From NCBI GenBank assembly GCA_903831655.1, contig CAIKYO010000230.1, positions 1 through 54,924 of the forward strand: a stretch of DNA of 54,924 nucleotides, in the 5' to 3' direction. Both the position numbers and the translations under genes were made by a program. Positions 8,351-19,785 of this stretch are shown piece by piece. Origin of the DNA: an uncultured Burkholderiales bacterium. Its GTDB lineage: Bacteria > Pseudomonadota > Gammaproteobacteria > Burkholderiales > Burkholderiaceae_C. Every line of letters begins with the position of its first letter. The first letter of the stretch is position 1. The notes beneath the pieces are model-generated. The model made no database searches, had not been told where the DNA came from, and was given only the letters and a program-made list of their open reading frames with translations.

Positions 8351-10453
8351 ATGGCTCGCAAGACCCCAATTGAGCGCTATCGCAACATCGGTATTTCAGC
8401 GCACATTGACGCAGGTAAAACCACAACGACAGAACGTATTTTGTTCTACACAGGTGTGAATCACAAAATTGGTGAGGTGCACGATGGTGCAGCGACCATG
8501 GACTGGATGGAACAAGAGCAAGAGCGTGGCATCACGATTACGTCTGCTGCGACAACTTGTTTTTGGAAGGGCATGGAGATGTCTTTCCCCGAGCACAGAA
8601 TCAACATCATTGATACCCCAGGACACGTTGACTTCACGATTGAAGTTGAGCGTTCAATGCGCGTTCTTGATGGCGCTTGCATGGTTTACTGTGCCGTGGG
8701 CGGCGTACAGCCACAATCAGAAACTGTTTGGAGACAGGCCAACAAGTACCGCGTTCCCCGTTTGGCGTTCGTCAACAAAATGGACAGAACGGGTGCTAAC
8801 TTTTTCAAAGTCTATGACCAAATGAGATTGCGCCTCAAAGCCAATCCCATTCCAATCGTGATTCCAATTGGTGCTGAGGAGCACTTCCAAGGCGTTGTAG
8901 ATTTGCGCAAAATGAAAGCGATCATTTGGGATGAGGCGTCACAGGGTATGAAATTTGATTACCGTGAGATTCCTGCTGAGTTGGTCGAAGACGCAAAGAA
9001 ATGGCGTGAGAACATGATGGAAGCGGCGGCAGAGGCTTCTGAAGACCTGATGAACAAATACCTTGAAGAAGGTGATTTGACAGAAGAGGAAATCACATTT
9101 GGATTGCGCACCAGAACAATCGCTGGTGAAATTCAGCCCATGTTGTGCGGTACAGCCTTCAAAAACAAGGGTGTTCAGCGTATGTTGGATGCTGTGATTG
9201 AGCTCATGCCCTCTCCCGTTGACATTCCACCTGTGACTGGACTCGATGAGAACGAGGCTCCTGTGACACGTCGTGCCGATGACAAAGAGAAGTTTTCTGC
9301 TTTGGCGTTCAAATTGATGACCGATCCATTTGTGGGTCAGTTGACCTTTGTGCGCGTTTACTCAGGTGTGCTCAACAAGGGCGACACCGTATACAACGCC
9401 ATCAAGGGTAAGAAAGAGCGCATTGGACGTATTGTTCAAATGCACGCCAATAACCGTGAAGAGGTTGAAGAGATTTGCGCGGGCGACATTGCTGCTTGCG
9501 TGGGCTTAAAAGACGTGACAACGGGTGAAACATTGTGTGATCCTGAAGCGGTCGTGACGTTGGAGCGCATGGTGTTCCCTGAGCCTGTGATTGCACAGGC
9601 TGTTGAGCCAAAAACCAAAGCTGACCAAGAAAAAATGGGTATCGCTTTGCAACGTTTGGCTGCAGAGGATCCTTCCTTCCGCGTGAAGACAGACGAAGAG
9701 TCTGGTCAAACCATCATTGCCGGTATGGGCGAGTTGCACTTGGAGATCATCGTTGACCGCATGAAGCGTGAATTCGGTGTTGAGGCCAACGTGGGTAAGC
9801 CACAAGTGGCATACCGCGAAACCATCCGCAAAACCATCGAAGACGCAGACGGCAAGTTTGTTCGTCAATCCGGTGGTAAGGGTCAATATGGACACGTTGT
9901 CTTTAAGATCGAACCCAACGAGGCAGGCAAAGGCTTTGAGTTTGTGGACGCGATCAAAGGCGGTGTGGTTCCAAGAGAATACATCCCTGCAGTTGAAAAA
10001 GGTGTCATCGAAGCATTGACCACAGGTGTGTTGGCGGGTTACCCCGTTGTTGACGTGAAAGTCACCTTGCACTTTGGTTCATACCACGATGTTGACTCTT
10101 CAGAGATGGCCTTTAAGATGGCTGCTATTTTTGGATTCAAAGAAGGTTGCCGCAAAGCAAGCCCCGTTATTTTGGAACCCATGATGGCGGTTGAAGTTGA
10201 GACTCCTGAGGACTACGCAGGTAACGTGATGGGTGATTTGTCATCACGACGCGGCATGGTTCAAGGCATGGAAGACATGGTTGGTGGCGGCAAAGCCATC
10301 AAGGCAGAAGTGCCACTGTCTGAGATGTTTGGTTACTCAACAACTTTGCGTTCTATGTCTCAAGGTCGTGCGACCTACACCATGGAATTCAAACATTACA
10401 CAGAAGCACCTAGAAACGTCGCCGAAGCCATTGTGGCAGCGCGTGCTAAGTAA
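8351..10453 (+). CDS. fusA: Elongation factor G
   Basis: [35 protein letters not shown]...; 700 aa; follows rpsG. Confidence 0.99.
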   Translation: MARKTPIERYRNIGISAHIDAGKTTTTERILFYTGVNHKIGEVHDGAATMDWMEQEQERGITITSAATTCFWKGMEMSFPEHRINIIDTPGHVDFTIEVERSMRVLDGACMVYCAVGGVQPQSETVWRQANKYRVPRLAFVNKMDRTGANFFKVYDQMRLRLKANPIPIVIPIGAEEHFQGVVDLRKMKAIIWDEASQGMKFDYREIPAELVEDAKKWRENMMEAAAEASEDLMNKYLEEGDLTEEEITFGLRTRTIAGEIQPMLCGTAFKNKGVQRMLDAVIELMPSPVDIPPVTGLDENEAPVTRRADDKEKFSALAFKLMTDPFVGQLTFVRVYSGVLNKGDTVYNAIKGKKERIGRIVQMHANNREEVEEICAGDIAACVGLKDVTTGETLCDPEAVVTLERMVFPEPVIAQAVEPKTKADQEKMGIALQRLAAEDPSFRVKTDEESGQTIIAGMGELHLEIIVDRMKREFGVEANVGKPQVAYRETIRKTIEDADGKFVRQSGGKGQYGHVVFKIEPNEAGKGFEFVDAIKGGVVPREYIPAVEKGVIEALTTGVLAGYPVVDVKVTLHFGSYHDVDSSEMAFKMAAIFGFKEGCRKASPVILEPMMAVEVETPEDYAGNVMGDLSSRRGMVQGMEDMVGGGKAIKAEVPLSEMFGYSTTLRSMSQGRATYTMEFKHYTEAPRNVAEAIVAARAK

Positions 10454-10565
10454 GATTTAAAAGCAGTCTGCGATACCACGCCGTTGTGTGCCCGTGCTCA
10501 ACGATCCAGCAGTGATATGCAAACTTAAAACCAACACACGGGTATGTTCTTTAGGATGAATAAAA

Positions 10566-11756
10566 ATGGCAAAAGGTAAATTCGAACGGACCAAGCCTCA
10601 CGTGAACGTGGGCACAATTGGCCACGTTGACCACGGCAAGACAACGCTCACAGCGGCGATCACAACGGTTTTATCCATCAAATTTGGTGGTGAAGCCAAG
10701 GCGTACGACCAAATTGATGCGGCTCCTGAAGAAAAGGCGCGTGGTATCACGATCAACACAGCGCACGTTGAGTATGAGACTGAGAACCGTCACTATGCTC
10801 ACGTGGATTGTCCTGGACACGCCGATTATGTGAAGAACATGATCACGGGTGCTGCACAGATGGATGGCGCCATTTTGGTGTGTTCAGCTGCTGACGGCCC
10901 CATGCCCCAAACACGCGAGCACATTTTGTTGGCTCGCCAAGTGGGTGTGCCTTACATCATCGTGTTTTTGAACAAATGCGACATGGTTGATGATGCTGAG
11001 TTGTTGGAACTCGTTGAGATGGAAGTGCGTGAATTGCTCTCCAAGTACGATTTCCCTGGAGACGACACACCGATCATCAAGGGTTCAGCCAAACTCGCCT
11101 TGGAAGGCGACAAGGGGGAGCTGGGCGAGCAAGCCATTTTCAAATTGGCCGAAGCATTGGATACCTACATTCCTACACCTGAGCGTGCCATTGACGGCGC
11201 GTTCTTGATGCCTGTTGAAGACGTGTTCTCGATCTCTGGTCGTGGAACGGTGGTGACAGGCCGTGTGGAGCGCGGTATTGTGAAGGTCGGAGAAGAGATC
11301 GAGATCGTTGGTATCAAGGACACTTTGAAGACGACTTGTACAGGCGTTGAGATGTTTAGAAAACTGCTTGACCAAGGTCAAGCGGGTGACAACGTGGGTA
11401 TTTTGTTGCGCGGCACCAAGCGTGAAGAGGTTGAGCGCGGTCAAGTGCTCTGTAAGCCTGGTTCAATCAAGCCCCACACCCACTTCACAGCTGAGGTGTA
11501 CGTGCTCTCCAAGGACGAAGGTGGCCGTCACACGCCATTCTTTAACAACTACAGACCACAGTTCTACTTCAGAACGACAGACGTGACAGGCGCGATCGAG
11601 TTGCCAGAAGGCAAAGAGATGGTGATGCCTGGAGACAACGTGTCGATCACTGTGAAGTTGATCCACCCGATTGCGATGGAAGAGGGCTTGCGTTTTGCGA
11701 TCCGTGAGGGTGGCAAGACTGTGGGCGCGGGTGTCGTTGCAAAGATCATGGAGTAA
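10566..11756 (+). CDS. tuf: Elongation factor Tu
   Basis: [36 protein letters not shown]; 396 aa. Confidence 0.99.
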   Translation: MAKGKFERTKPHVNVGTIGHVDHGKTTLTAAITTVLSIKFGGEAKAYDQIDAAPEEKARGITINTAHVEYETENRHYAHVDCPGHADYVKNMITGAAQMDGAILVCSAADGPMPQTREHILLARQVGVPYIIVFLNKCDMVDDAELLELVEMEVRELLSKYDFPGDDTPIIKGSAKLALEGDKGELGEQAIFKLAEALDTYIPTPERAIDGAFLMPVEDVFSISGRGTVVTGRVERGIVKVGEEIEIVGIKDTLKTTCTGVEMFRKLLDQGQAGDNVGILLRGTKREEVERGQVLCKPGSIKPHTHFTAEVYVLSKDEGGRHTPFFNNYRPQFYFRTTDVTGAIELPEGKEMVMPGDNVSITVKLIHPIAMEEGLRFAIREGGKTVGAGVVAKIME

Positions 11757-11759
11757 GCC

Positions 11760-12074
11760 ATGTCAGCAAAACAAAAAATTCGCATTCGTCTCAAAGCTTT
11801 CGATTACAAATTGATCGATCAATCTGCCGCTGAAATTGTGGACACCGCTAAAAGAACCGGTGCCATTGTGAAGGGTCCCGTTCCATTGCCAACACGCATG
11901 AAGCGTTTTGACATTTTGCGCTCACCTCACGTGAACAAGTCCAGCCGCGATCAATTTGAAATTCGCACACACCAACGTTTGATGGACATCGTTGACCCCA
12001 CTGACAAAACAGTGGACGCATTGATGAAACTAGACTTGCCAGCTGGCGTTGACGTCGAAATCAAGTTGCAATAA
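11760..12074 (+). CDS. rpsJ: 30S ribosomal protein S10
   Basis: [31 protein letters not shown]; 104 aa. Confidence 0.99.
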   Translation: MSAKQKIRIRLKAFDYKLIDQSAAEIVDTAKRTGAIVKGPVPLPTRMKRFDILRSPHVNKSSRDQFEIRTHQRLMDIVDPTDKTVDALMKLDLPAGVDVEIKLQ

Positions 12075-12130
12075 AAACACACCTTGACCGCCCACTGAAA
12101 GGCGGGTGGTCAAGGATGGGCAATTAGAGG

Positions 12131-12160
12131 TTGCTTTTTAAAAACAAAAAGCGCTATAAT
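12131..12160 (+). promoter_or_regulatory. Candidate sigma70 promoter upstream of rplC
   Basis: TTGCTT (12131-12136), 18-nt spacer, TATAAT (12155-12160). Confidence 0.6.
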
Positions 12161-12260
12161 CTCAGGCTCTGACAAAAGTTAGAGAAATTATCAACCGTCT
12201 CTCACATAAAAAACACAGTTGCCAATTGAAGTGGCTGTGGTGGGGGTTTAGGAGAAAAAA

Positions 12261-12932
12261 ATGAGTCAAAGCACCCGTCTGGGTTTGCTTGGACGCAAGG
12301 TGGGCATGATGCGCCTATTCACCGACGAAGGCGACGCAGTGCCTGTCACGGTGGTGGATGTATCCAACAACCGAGTGTCACAAGTTAAAACCCAAGAAAA
12401 TGATGGTTACGTAGCCCTTCAAGTCACTTTTGGTGAAAAGAAGGCGTCTAGAGTCACCAAGCCAGTTGCTGGTCACCTTGCCAAGGCAGGCGTGCAAGCA
12501 GGCGAGATTATTCAAGAATTCCGAGTCACACCTGACACCGCCGCGAAATACGCTCCTGGCGCAAACGTCGTTGTGACTGACGTATTCTCTGTGGGCCAAA
12601 AAGTGGACGTGCAGGGCACCTCCATTGGTAAGGGTTTTGCTGGCACGATCAAGCGCCACAACTTCCACTCACAAAGAGCGTCACACGGTAACAGCCGTTC
12701 ACACAATGTTCCTGGCTCCATTTCAATGGCGCAAGATCCTGGTCGCGTGTTTCCTGGTAAACGCATGTCAGGACACATGGGTGACGAGACTGTGACCACA
12801 CAAAACTTACATGTGATTCGCATTGATGAAGCAAGACAATTGCTTCTCATCAAAGGCGCGATCCCAGGTTCCGCTGGTGGCTTTGTCACAGTGCGACCTG
12901 CTGTCAAAACCATTGATAAAGGAGCGAACTGA
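12261..12932 (+). CDS. rplC: 50S ribosomal protein L3
   Basis: [28 protein letters not shown]...[15 protein letters not shown]. Confidence 0.99.
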   Translation: MSQSTRLGLLGRKVGMMRLFTDEGDAVPVTVVDVSNNRVSQVKTQENDGYVALQVTFGEKKASRVTKPVAGHLAKAGVQAGEIIQEFRVTPDTAAKYAPGANVVVTDVFSVGQKVDVQGTSIGKGFAGTIKRHNFHSQRASHGNSRSHNVPGSISMAQDPGRVFPGKRMSGHMGDETVTTQNLHVIRIDEARQLLLIKGAIPGSAGGFVTVRPAVKTIDKGAN

Positions 12933-13552
12933 TGCAGCTCGAACTCCTAAATGATCAAGGTCAAGCGGCTTCAAAATATGATGCCCCTGAGACTGTATTT
13001 GGTCGTGAATACAACGAAGACTTGGTGCACCAAATTGTGGTGGCTTACCAAGCGAATGCACGTCAAGGTACTCGCGCTCAAAAAGACAGAGAGCAAGTTC
13101 ACCACTCAACCAAAAAGCCTTTTAAACAAAAAGGTACTGGTCGTGCACGTGCTGGTATGACTTCATCTCCCATTTGGCGTGGAGGTGGTCGTACCTTCCC
13201 TAACATGCCCAATGAGAATTTCACACAAAAAATCAACAAGAAGATGTACCGTGCTGGCATGGCTTCAATCTTCTCGCAGTTGGCCCGTGAAGGTCGTTTG
13301 GCTGTGGTTGATACCTTGACCGTTGAAGCTCCCAAAACAAAGCTTTTGGCTGCCAAATTCAAGGCGATGAATCTTCATTCAGTATTGGTCATCTCTGACC
13401 AAGTGGATGACAACTTGTACTTGGCTTCACGCAACTTGCCCAATGTGTTGGTGGTTGAGCCTCGTTATGCAGATCCATTGTCATTGGTTCATTACAAAAA
13501 GGTTTTGGTGACCAAGGCCGCCATTGACCAGTTGAAGGAGATGTTCGCATGA
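12932..13552 (+). CDS. rplD: 50S ribosomal protein L4
   Basis: [45 protein letters not shown]. Confidence 0.99.
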   Translation: MQLELLNDQGQAASKYDAPETVFGREYNEDLVHQIVVAYQANARQGTRAQKDREQVHHSTKKPFKQKGTGRARAGMTSSPIWRGGGRTFPNMPNENFTQKINKKMYRAGMASIFSQLAREGRLAVVDTLTVEAPKTKLLAAKFKAMNLHSVLVISDQVDDNLYLASRNLPNVLVVEPRYADPLSLVHYKKVLVTKAAIDQLKEMFA

Positions 13553-13863
13553 ACGCACATAAATTTGACGAAGGTCGATTGATGCAAGTTCTCGTGGCTC
13601 CCATCGTGTCTGAGAAGGCAACAATGGTCTCCGAAAAAAGCAACGCAGTCACTTTCAAAGTATTGCAAGACGCGACCAAGCCTGAAATCAAGGCTGCTGT
13701 TGAACTGATGTTCAAGGTCAGCGTTAAAGGGGTTTCTGTGGTGAATACCAAGGGCAAAACCAAGCGTTTTGGCCGTTCAATTGGCCGCAGAGACCATGTC
13801 AGAAAAGCTTACGTGACGCTCATGCCTGGTCAAGAGCTGAACCTTTCTGGGGAGGTCGCTTAA
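13549..13863 (+). CDS. rplW: 50S ribosomal protein L23
   Basis: [28 protein letters not shown]; position between rplD and rplB. Confidence 0.98.
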   Translation: MNAHKFDEGRLMQVLVAPIVSEKATMVSEKSNAVTFKVLQDATKPEIKAAVELMFKVSVKGVSVVNTKGKTKRFGRSIGRRDHVRKAYVTLMPGQELNLSGEVA

Positions 13864-13865
13864 TC

Positions 13866-14690
13866 ATGGCAGTCATTAAAATGAAACCCACATCACCAGG
13901 CCAACGTGGCGTGGTGAAGGTGACACGTGACCATTTGCACAAAGGCGAAGGTTATGCTCCTTTGTTGGAACCACAGTTCCAAAAAGCAGGTCGCAACAAC
14001 AACGGTCACATCACCACCCGCCACAAAGGCGGTGGACACAAGCATCACTACCGCGTGGTGGACTTCAAGCGCAACAAGGACGGCATTCCAGCCAAAGTTG
14101 AGCGCATTGAGTACGATCCCAACCGCACGGCACATATCGCTTTGATTTGCTATGCAGATGGCGAGCGCCGCTACATCATCGCTCCTCGCGGTTTAGAAGT
14201 GGGCGCAGCGATCATGAGTGGATCAGAAGCGCCTATTCGTGCAGGTAACACACTGCCCATTCGCAACATTCCAGTGGGTTCAACCATTCACTGTATCGAA
14301 TTGCAAATTGGCAAGGGCGCACAAATTGCGCGTTCTGCAGGAACATCAGCTACGCTTTTGGCTCGTGAAGGTACCTACGCTCAGGTTCGCATGCGCTCTG
14401 GTGAGGTTCGCAAGATTCACATCGAGTGTCGCGCAACGATTGGCGAAGTTGCCAACGAAGAGCACAGCCTTCGTCAACTGGGTAAAGCGGGTGTCAAGCG
14501 TTGGATGGGTATTCGCCCAACCGTTCGCGGTGTTGCCATGAACCCAATTGATCACCCCCATGGTGGTGGTGAAGGTCGTACCGGCGAAGGCCGTGTACCT
14601 GTCGATCCTTGGGGCAACATGACCAAGGGTTATCGCACCCGTAACAATAAGCGCACACAGGTCATGATTGTGTCGCGTCGCAAGAAGTAA
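13866..14690 (+). CDS. rplB: 50S ribosomal protein L2
   Basis: 274 aa; [25 protein letters not shown]. Confidence 0.99.
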   Translation: MAVIKMKPTSPGQRGVVKVTRDHLHKGEGYAPLLEPQFQKAGRNNNGHITTRHKGGGHKHHYRVVDFKRNKDGIPAKVERIEYDPNRTAHIALICYADGERRYIIAPRGLEVGAAIMSGSEAPIRAGNTLPIRNIPVGSTIHCIELQIGKGAQIARSAGTSATLLAREGTYAQVRMRSGEVRKIHIECRATIGEVANEEHSLRQLGKAGVKRWMGIRPTVRGVAMNPIDHPHGGGEGRTGEGRVPVDPWGNMTKGYRTRNNKRTQVMIVSRRKK

Positions 14691-14700
14691 GGGGTAGCAA

Positions 14701-14979
14701 ATGACACGCTCACTAAAAAAAGGACCCTTTGTTGATCATCATTTGATGAACAAAGTGGAGAAGGCCGTCGCCATTAAAGACAAAAAACCAATCAAGACAT
14801 GGTCACGTCGCTCAATGATTCTTCCAGAATTCATTGGGTTGACCATTGCTGTTCACAACGGCAAGCAACATGTTCCCGTTTACATCACGGACCAAATGGT
14901 CGGGCACAAACTTGGCGAATTCGCCTTGACCCGCACATTCAAAGGTCACCCAGCGGACAAGAAAGTCCAAAAGAAATAA
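14701..14979 (+). CDS. rpsS: 30S ribosomal protein S19
   Basis: [22 protein letters not shown]...[14 protein letters not shown]. Confidence 0.99.
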   Translation: MTRSLKKGPFVDHHLMNKVEKAVAIKDKKPIKTWSRRSMILPEFIGLTIAVHNGKQHVPVYITDQMVGHKLGEFALTRTFKGHPADKKVQKK

Positions 14980-14989
14980 GGAGAGACAT

Positions 14990-15319
14990 ATGGAAACACG
15001 TGCAGTCCTCCGCGGCGTTCGTTTGTCAGTCGACAAAGGTCGCTTGGTTGCTGATTTGATCCGTGGTAAAAAAGTGGATCAAGCCCTAAATATTCTGACA
15101 TTTACGCAAAAGAAAGCTGCTGGTATTGTTAAAAAAGTACTAGAGTCCGCCATTGCCAATGCAGAACACAATGATGGAGCAGACATTGATGAACTCAAGG
15201 TCAAAACCATCTACGTTGAGCAAGGTGCAACGCTCAAGCGCTTTACAGCCCGCGCCAAAGGCCGTGGTAATCGAATTAGTAAACCCACGTGCCATGTGTA
15301 CGTGACGGTGGGCAACTGA
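14990..15319 (+). CDS. rplV: 50S ribosomal protein L22
   Basis: 109 aa; [24 protein letters not shown]; position in the S10 operon. Confidence 0.99.
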   Translation: METRAVLRGVRLSVDKGRLVADLIRGKKVDQALNILTFTQKKAAGIVKKVLESAIANAEHNDGADIDELKVKTIYVEQGATLKRFTARAKGRGNRISKPTCHVYVTVGN

Positions 15320-15331
15320 AAGGCCTAAGAA

Positions 15332-16219
15332 ATGGGACAAAAAATCCATCCAACCGGTTTCCGTTTATCGGTTAGTCGCAATTGGGCAAGTCGTTGGTAC
15401 GCTAGCAACAAAGAGTTTGCTGGCATGCTGGCGGAAGACATTCAAGTGCGTGAGTACTTGAAGGCCAAGTTGAAAAATGCAGCTGTTTCACGCGTTTTGA
15501 TTGAAAGACCCGCGAAAAATGCCCGCATCACCATTTTTTCCGCACGACCTGGTGTCGTGATTGGTAAAAAAGGCGAGGACATTGAGAACTTGAAAAAAGA
15601 GTTGTCAACTCGTTTGGGCGTGCCCGTTGCAGTCAATATCGAAGAAGTGCGCAAGCCTGAAATCGATGCTCAATTGATTGCTGACAGCATCACTCAACAG
15701 CTTGAAAAGCGCATCATGTTCCGTCGTGCCATGAAGCGTGCCATGCAAAACGCCATGCGTTTGGGCGCTCAAGGTATCAAGATCATGTCCTCAGGTCGTT
15801 TGAACGGCATTGAGATTGCTCGTACAGAATGGTATCGCGAAGGTCGTGTGCCACTTCACACATTGCGCGCAGACATTGATTACGGAACTTCTGAAGCCAA
15901 GACCACCTATGGTGTGATTGGTGTGAAAGTTTGGGTCTACAAGGGTGATACATTGGGTCGCAACGACTTGCCAGTGGCACCTGAGGCCAAAGTTGAAGAT
16001 GACAAGCGTCCACGTGGCCCTCGTCGTGATAACCGTCCCCAAGGTGATCGTGCAGGCAAGCCCTCAGCACGCCGCACTGGCGGGACCAATGCCGCACCTG
16101 TGGATGGAAGCGATAAACCTGCTGAAGCCACAGATGCCCCTAAAACCACCGTCAAGCGCGTGAGAAAAGTCACCGCGCCCGCCTCCACTGGCACGGTTGC
16201 GGACGGTCAAGGAGAATAA
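15332..16219 (+). CDS. rpsC: 30S ribosomal protein S3 with C-terminal extension
   Basis: [24 protein letters not shown]; basic Pro/Arg/Thr-rich C-terminal tail; 295 aa. Confidence 0.98.
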   Translation: MGQKIHPTGFRLSVSRNWASRWYASNKEFAGMLAEDIQVREYLKAKLKNAAVSRVLIERPAKNARITIFSARPGVVIGKKGEDIENLKKELSTRLGVPVAVNIEEVRKPEIDAQLIADSITQQLEKRIMFRRAMKRAMQNAMRLGAQGIKIMSSGRLNGIEIARTEWYREGRVPLHTLRADIDYGTSEAKTTYGVIGVKVWVYKGDTLGRNDLPVAPEAKVEDDKRPRGPRRDNRPQGDRAGKPSARRTGGTNAAPVDGSDKPAEATDAPKTTVKRVRKVTAPASTGTVADGQGE

Positions 16220-16221
16220 GC

Positions 16222-16638
16222 ATGCTGCAACCAGCACGCCGTAAATATCGCAAAGAACAAAAAGGCCGTAACACCGGTATTGCAACTCGTGGAAACTCAG
16301 TTGCATTCGGTGACTTCGGTTTAAAGTCGACTGATCGTGGACGCTTAACGGCGCGTCAAATCGAATCAGCACGACGCGCCATTTCCCGTCACGTCAAACG
16401 TGGTGGTCGCATTTGGATTCGTGTATTTCCCGACAAGCCCATTTCTCAAAAGCCTGCAGAGGTTCGTATGGGTAATGGTAAAGGAAATCCAGAGTACTAC
16501 GTGGCCGAGATTCAGCCAGGCAAAGTTCTCTATGAAATCGTTGGTGTTCCTGAGGAATTGGCTCGTGAAGCATTTCGTCTGGCTGCTGCCAAGTTGCCTT
16601 TGCGCACCACCTTTGTGACCCGCATGTTGGGTCAATGA
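16222..16638 (+). CDS. rplP: 50S ribosomal protein L16
   Basis: [24 protein letters not shown]; 138 aa. Confidence 0.99.
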   Translation: MLQPARRKYRKEQKGRNTGIATRGNSVAFGDFGLKSTDRGRLTARQIESARRAISRHVKRGGRIWIRVFPDKPISQKPAEVRMGNGKGNPEYYVAEIQPGKVLYEIVGVPEELAREAFRLAAAKLPLRTTFVTRMLGQ

Positions 16639-16654
16639 TCAGGAGAAACAGCCA

Positions 16655-16849
16655 ATGAAAACTGCTGAATTACGTGAAAAAGACATCCCTGCTTTAGAAG
16701 CAGAGGTCAAAGCTTTGCAAAAAGCACATTTTGGATTGCGCATGCAAAAGGCAACCCAAAACTTGAACAACACAGCTCAGTTGCGTCAAACCAGACGCAG
16801 CGTTGCTCGTGCTAAAACCATTCTTGCTCAAAAGCAAGTCACTAAATAA
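16655..16849 (+). CDS. rpmC: 50S ribosomal protein L29
   Basis: 64 aa; between rplP and rpsQ; LRMQKATQNLNNTAQLRQTRRSVARAKTIL. Confidence 0.97.
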   Translation: MKTAELREKDIPALEAEVKALQKAHFGLRMQKATQNLNNTAQLRQTRRSVARAKTILAQKQVTK

Positions 16850-16861
16850 GGAGAGAGCATC

Positions 16862-17131
16862 ATGACAGAAGCTAAAAAATCTCTCAAGCGCACCTTGATC
16901 GGTAAAGTGGTGAGCGACAAGCGAGCTAAAACGGTGACGGTTTTGGTTGAGCGTCGTGTTAAGCATGCTTTGTACGGCAAAATTGTCGGCAAATCAAGCA
17001 AGTACCACGCGCACGACGAAAAAGGTGAATTTCATTTGGGTGACACCATCGAGATCACTGAGAGTCGTCCCATCTCTAAAACTAAAAACTGGGTTGCAAC
17101 CCGTTTGGTAGAGAAAGCGATCACAGCTTAA
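16862..17131 (+). CDS. rpsQ: 30S ribosomal protein S17
   Basis: [33 protein letters not shown]; follows rpmC. Confidence 0.98.
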   Translation: MTEAKKSLKRTLIGKVVSDKRAKTVTVLVERRVKHALYGKIVGKSSKYHAHDEKGEFHLGDTIEITESRPISKTKNWVATRLVEKAITA

Positions 17132-17164
17132 AAACCTTTCATTTTGAAATGTTTGTTTGTTTCA

Positions 17165-17190
17165 AAACGGCCCCTTCGAGGGCCGTTTGT
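17165..17190 (+). terminator. Intrinsic terminator after rpsQ
   Basis: AAACGGCCC (17165-17173) / GGGCCGTTT (17180-17188), perfect 9-bp stem with a 6-nt loop, T-containing tail. Confidence 0.8.
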
Positions 17191-17244
17191 TATTATCGGG
17201 ACTGAAAACGTTATTGACCCGTCCATTCATGAAGGAGTATTGAG

Positions 17245-17754
17245 ATGATCAAAGTCGGAGACAAGTTGCCCCACGCCGCATTGAGCGAATTCATTGAAGT
17301 GGAGACCCAAGGTTGCGCCTTGGGACCCAATCCAGTGGATCCAGTGAAGGCCAGTGAGAACAAGACCATCGCTTTGTTTGCCGTTCCCGGAGCCTTTACC
17401 CCCACTTGCTCAGCCAAGCACGTGCCGGGCTACATTGCGCACCACGATGCATTGAAAGCGGCTGGTGTGGACGAGATTTGGTGTTTGAGTGTGAACGACC
17501 CCTTCGTGATGGGTGCTTGGTCAAAGGATCAAAAAGCACATGGCAAAGTTCGATTCATCGCCGATGGGAGCGCTGAATTTGCCAAGGCCACAGGTCTCAC
17601 CTTGGACCTAACCGCGCGTGGTCTGGGCTTGAGGAGCAACCGTTATTCGATGTTGGTTAAAAACGGCGTGGTTCAAAGCCTAAATGTTGAAGGCCCTGGT
17701 GAGTTTTTGGTGAGCGACGCTGAGACCTTGTTAAAACAGGCCACCTCACATTGA
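17245..17754 (+). CDS. Peroxiredoxin (Prx5/AHP1-like, redoxin domain)
   Basis: KTIALFAVPGAFTPTCSAKHVPGYIAHHDALKAAGVDEIWCLSVNDPFVMGAW. Confidence 0.93.
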   Translation: MIKVGDKLPHAALSEFIEVETQGCALGPNPVDPVKASENKTIALFAVPGAFTPTCSAKHVPGYIAHHDALKAAGVDEIWCLSVNDPFVMGAWSKDQKAHGKVRFIADGSAEFAKATGLTLDLTARGLGLRSNRYSMLVKNGVVQSLNVEGPGEFLVSDAETLLKQATSH

Positions 17755-17802
17755 GAGCCCTCCCTCCAGGAGGTGTGGTTCTTGGGGGGTCAAGGGAGAG
17801 TT

Positions 17803-18315
17803 TCAGCGCAACTCCAGCATGAGCAAGTGGCTTTGGCTGGGGTGGGTGTGAGAGAGGGGAGGGATTTCTTCAAATCCAAATTTTGAGTAAATGCTGCGCA
17901 AACTCTCTGATTCCCACAAAGGGTTGAAGATCAAATGGCTGTGCTCGAGCTCTTGAGCCCAGAGCACAGCTTGCTCGATGAGTTGATGTCCAAAGCCTTG
18001 TCTGCGAAAGTGGGGTTTGACATACAAACACTGCATTTCACAAGCATTGGAATAGCTGTCATTTTGCAACTCCGTGAGTGCCACGCAACCCACACTCTCC
18101 TGGCCAAACTGAGCCAGCGCAAAGCGGTGATGGGGCAAAATGAAACCCTGTAATTGATCAAAGAAAAAACCAGCATCTGGCTTAGCTCTGTGCACTTGGG
18201 TGTCTTGGAAAAGATGGGCCTCGGCAAAGAGCCAAAACTCGCCCAAGAGCTCTATGGCTGAATCAAGGTGGGCGCCTGGGGCGCCATCGATGGGAACGAT
18301 CGAAGGGTCTGACAT
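17803..18315 (-). CDS. GNAT family N-acetyltransferase
   Basis: MQCLYVKPHFRRQGFGHQLIEQAVLWAQ acetyl-CoA-binding motif. Confidence 0.85.
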   Translation of the reverse strand: MSDPSIVPIDGAPGAHLDSAIELLGEFWLFAEAHLFQDTQVHRAKPDAGFFFDQLQGFILPHHRFALAQFGQESVGCVALTELQNDSYSNACEMQCLYVKPHFRRQGFGHQLIEQAVLWAQELEHSHLIFNPLWESESLRSIYSKFGFEEIPPLSHTHPSQSHLLMLELR

Positions 18316-18356
18316 GAGAGAGAAAAGAGGTTCAGTAAAGAGGTCTCAAGTGTTCT

Positions 18357-19031
18357 TTATAACTTCAAGGAGCTGTAGACCAAAACGGCAATCAACGCAA
18401 ACATCACCAAAGCTTGTAATCGGTCTTTGCTGCTGTCTTGACTGGCAGGGGGCAAGTGGTGTTCTGTCTCAACTGGGAGCTCTTTGTCGCCGGTGATCAT
18501 GGGTGTGACCAAATCGTGGCCGTAGCGCTTTCGGTACCAAAAGATCATGAGCACATGAACGCTCACCACCAAGACAATCAGCCACACACCCACCTCGGTG
18601 TGATACCAAGTGGCGCGCTCAACCCAAGCTGCAGAGATGTATTGTGTGAGCGGTCCGGAAAACGCCACTTCGTCATCGCTTGAAAGACCGCTGATGACTT
18701 GAGCCAAGAGGAGGGTCATCATCAAAAGAACAGACCATCCTCCCAAAGGATTGTGCCCAGTGGTGAAAGTGGTGCGCCCCCTTGCTGTGTCTCCAAGAGC
18801 GCGAAGTGCAGAGACGGGAGACGTCACAAAGCTTTGAAAGCGAGACCAGTGCCCGCCACAAAAGCCCCAAATCAATCGAAAGATCAAAAGGCTTAAAAAA
18901 AAGAGACCAATGCGGGCATGCCACAACACCAAATCATCGGAGAGATAAATGGTGGCAAAGGACCCCAAAAGCGCCAAAATGAGTAAAAAATGGAAGACTC
19001 TTGTGGGCAGATCCCAAATTCGAAGTTTCAT
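18357..19031 (-). CDS. Cytochrome b561-type (cytochrome b/b6 domain) membrane protein
   Basis: MKLRIWDLPTRVFHFLLILALLGSF..., histidine-bearing TM helices; start set at the MKLRIWD ATG (19031). Confidence 0.87.
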   Translation of the reverse strand: MKLRIWDLPTRVFHFLLILALLGSFATIYLSDDLVLWHARIGLFFLSLLIFRLIWGFCGGHWSRFQSFVTSPVSALRALGDTARGRTTFTTGHNPLGGWSVLLMMTLLLAQVISGLSSDDEVAFSGPLTQYISAAWVERATWYHTEVGVWLIVLVVSVHVLMIFWYRKRYGHDLVTPMITGDKELPVETEHHLPPASQDSSKDRLQALVMFALIAVLVYSSLKL

Positions 19032-19254
19032 GGTGCTGATAAAAAAATCGGTCGAGTTGAATTGAGGGCCCAAGGGCCTTTAGAGATCTAAGAGGACGGT
19101 CAAGGCACAAGACGGTTCAAACCCGGGCGCATGAACCCAGGGATTTACGTGCACAAATAACCCCTTTTTCGAATTAAAGCATGAAAAAGACTTTAAAAAC
19201 AGTTAGCATTCGCAAACGATTCATCTTCAACCCCGAAAGATCAAGGAATTCATC

Positions 19255-19710
19255 ATGAAACACATTCGCATTGTTCGCCTCCTCGCACTTTTAATTTGCA
19301 TGGTGGGACTGAGCGCTCAAGCTCAATTTGCAAAGCCTGAGGCAGCTATCAAATACCGTCAATCGGCTCTCACCGTGATGGGCACGCACTTTGGTCGCTT
19401 GGCCGAGATGGCTCAAGGCAAAGTGCCCTTTGATGCAAAGGTTGCACAGGACAATGAGGCCGTGTTTGCGGTGGTGTCCAAGTTGCCTTGGGCTGCTTTT
19501 GTGGAAGGCTCTGACAAGGGCGAGACCAAAGCGAAAGCGGAAATTTGGAGTGAAGGCGCTAAATTCAAAGAAGCGCAGGACAAGCTCATGGCAGAAGCCA
19601 TGAAATTGAACGCAGCGGCTAAAACCGGCAAGCTCGAAGACTTGAAGGTTGCTGTGGGTGCCGTGGGCGGAGCTTGCAAGAACTGTCACGATCAATTCAG
19701 GGCCAAGTAA
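19255..19710 (+). CDS. Cytochrome c' (class II cytochrome c)
   Basis: Signal peptide, four-helix-like length, C-terminal CKNCH heme motif (GGACKNCHDQFRAK). Confidence 0.92.
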   Translation: MKHIRIVRLLALLICMVGLSAQAQFAKPEAAIKYRQSALTVMGTHFGRLAEMAQGKVPFDAKVAQDNEAVFAVVSKLPWAAFVEGSDKGETKAKAEIWSEGAKFKEAQDKLMAEAMKLNAAAKTGKLEDLKVAVGAVGGACKNCHDQFRAK

Positions 19711-19747
19711 GGCGCTCGAGAGGGTTTCTCCAAAACCCATCTCACCA

Positions 19748-19774
19748 GGCATCTCCAAGGGGATGCCTTTTTTT
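19748..19774 (+). terminator. Intrinsic terminator after cytochrome c'
   Basis: GGCATC (19748-19753) / GATGCC (19762-19767) stem followed by TTTTTTT. Confidence 0.8.
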
Positions 19775-19785
19775 ATGGATCCGGT

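Noticed and set aside
9506-10072. 188-aa ORF antisense to fusA
   Set aside because: Shadow ORF within EF-G; no independent support.
10491-10542. CCCGTG...CACGGG complementarity between fusA and tuf
   Set aside because: Only 6 bp across a loop of about 40 nt; too weak to call.
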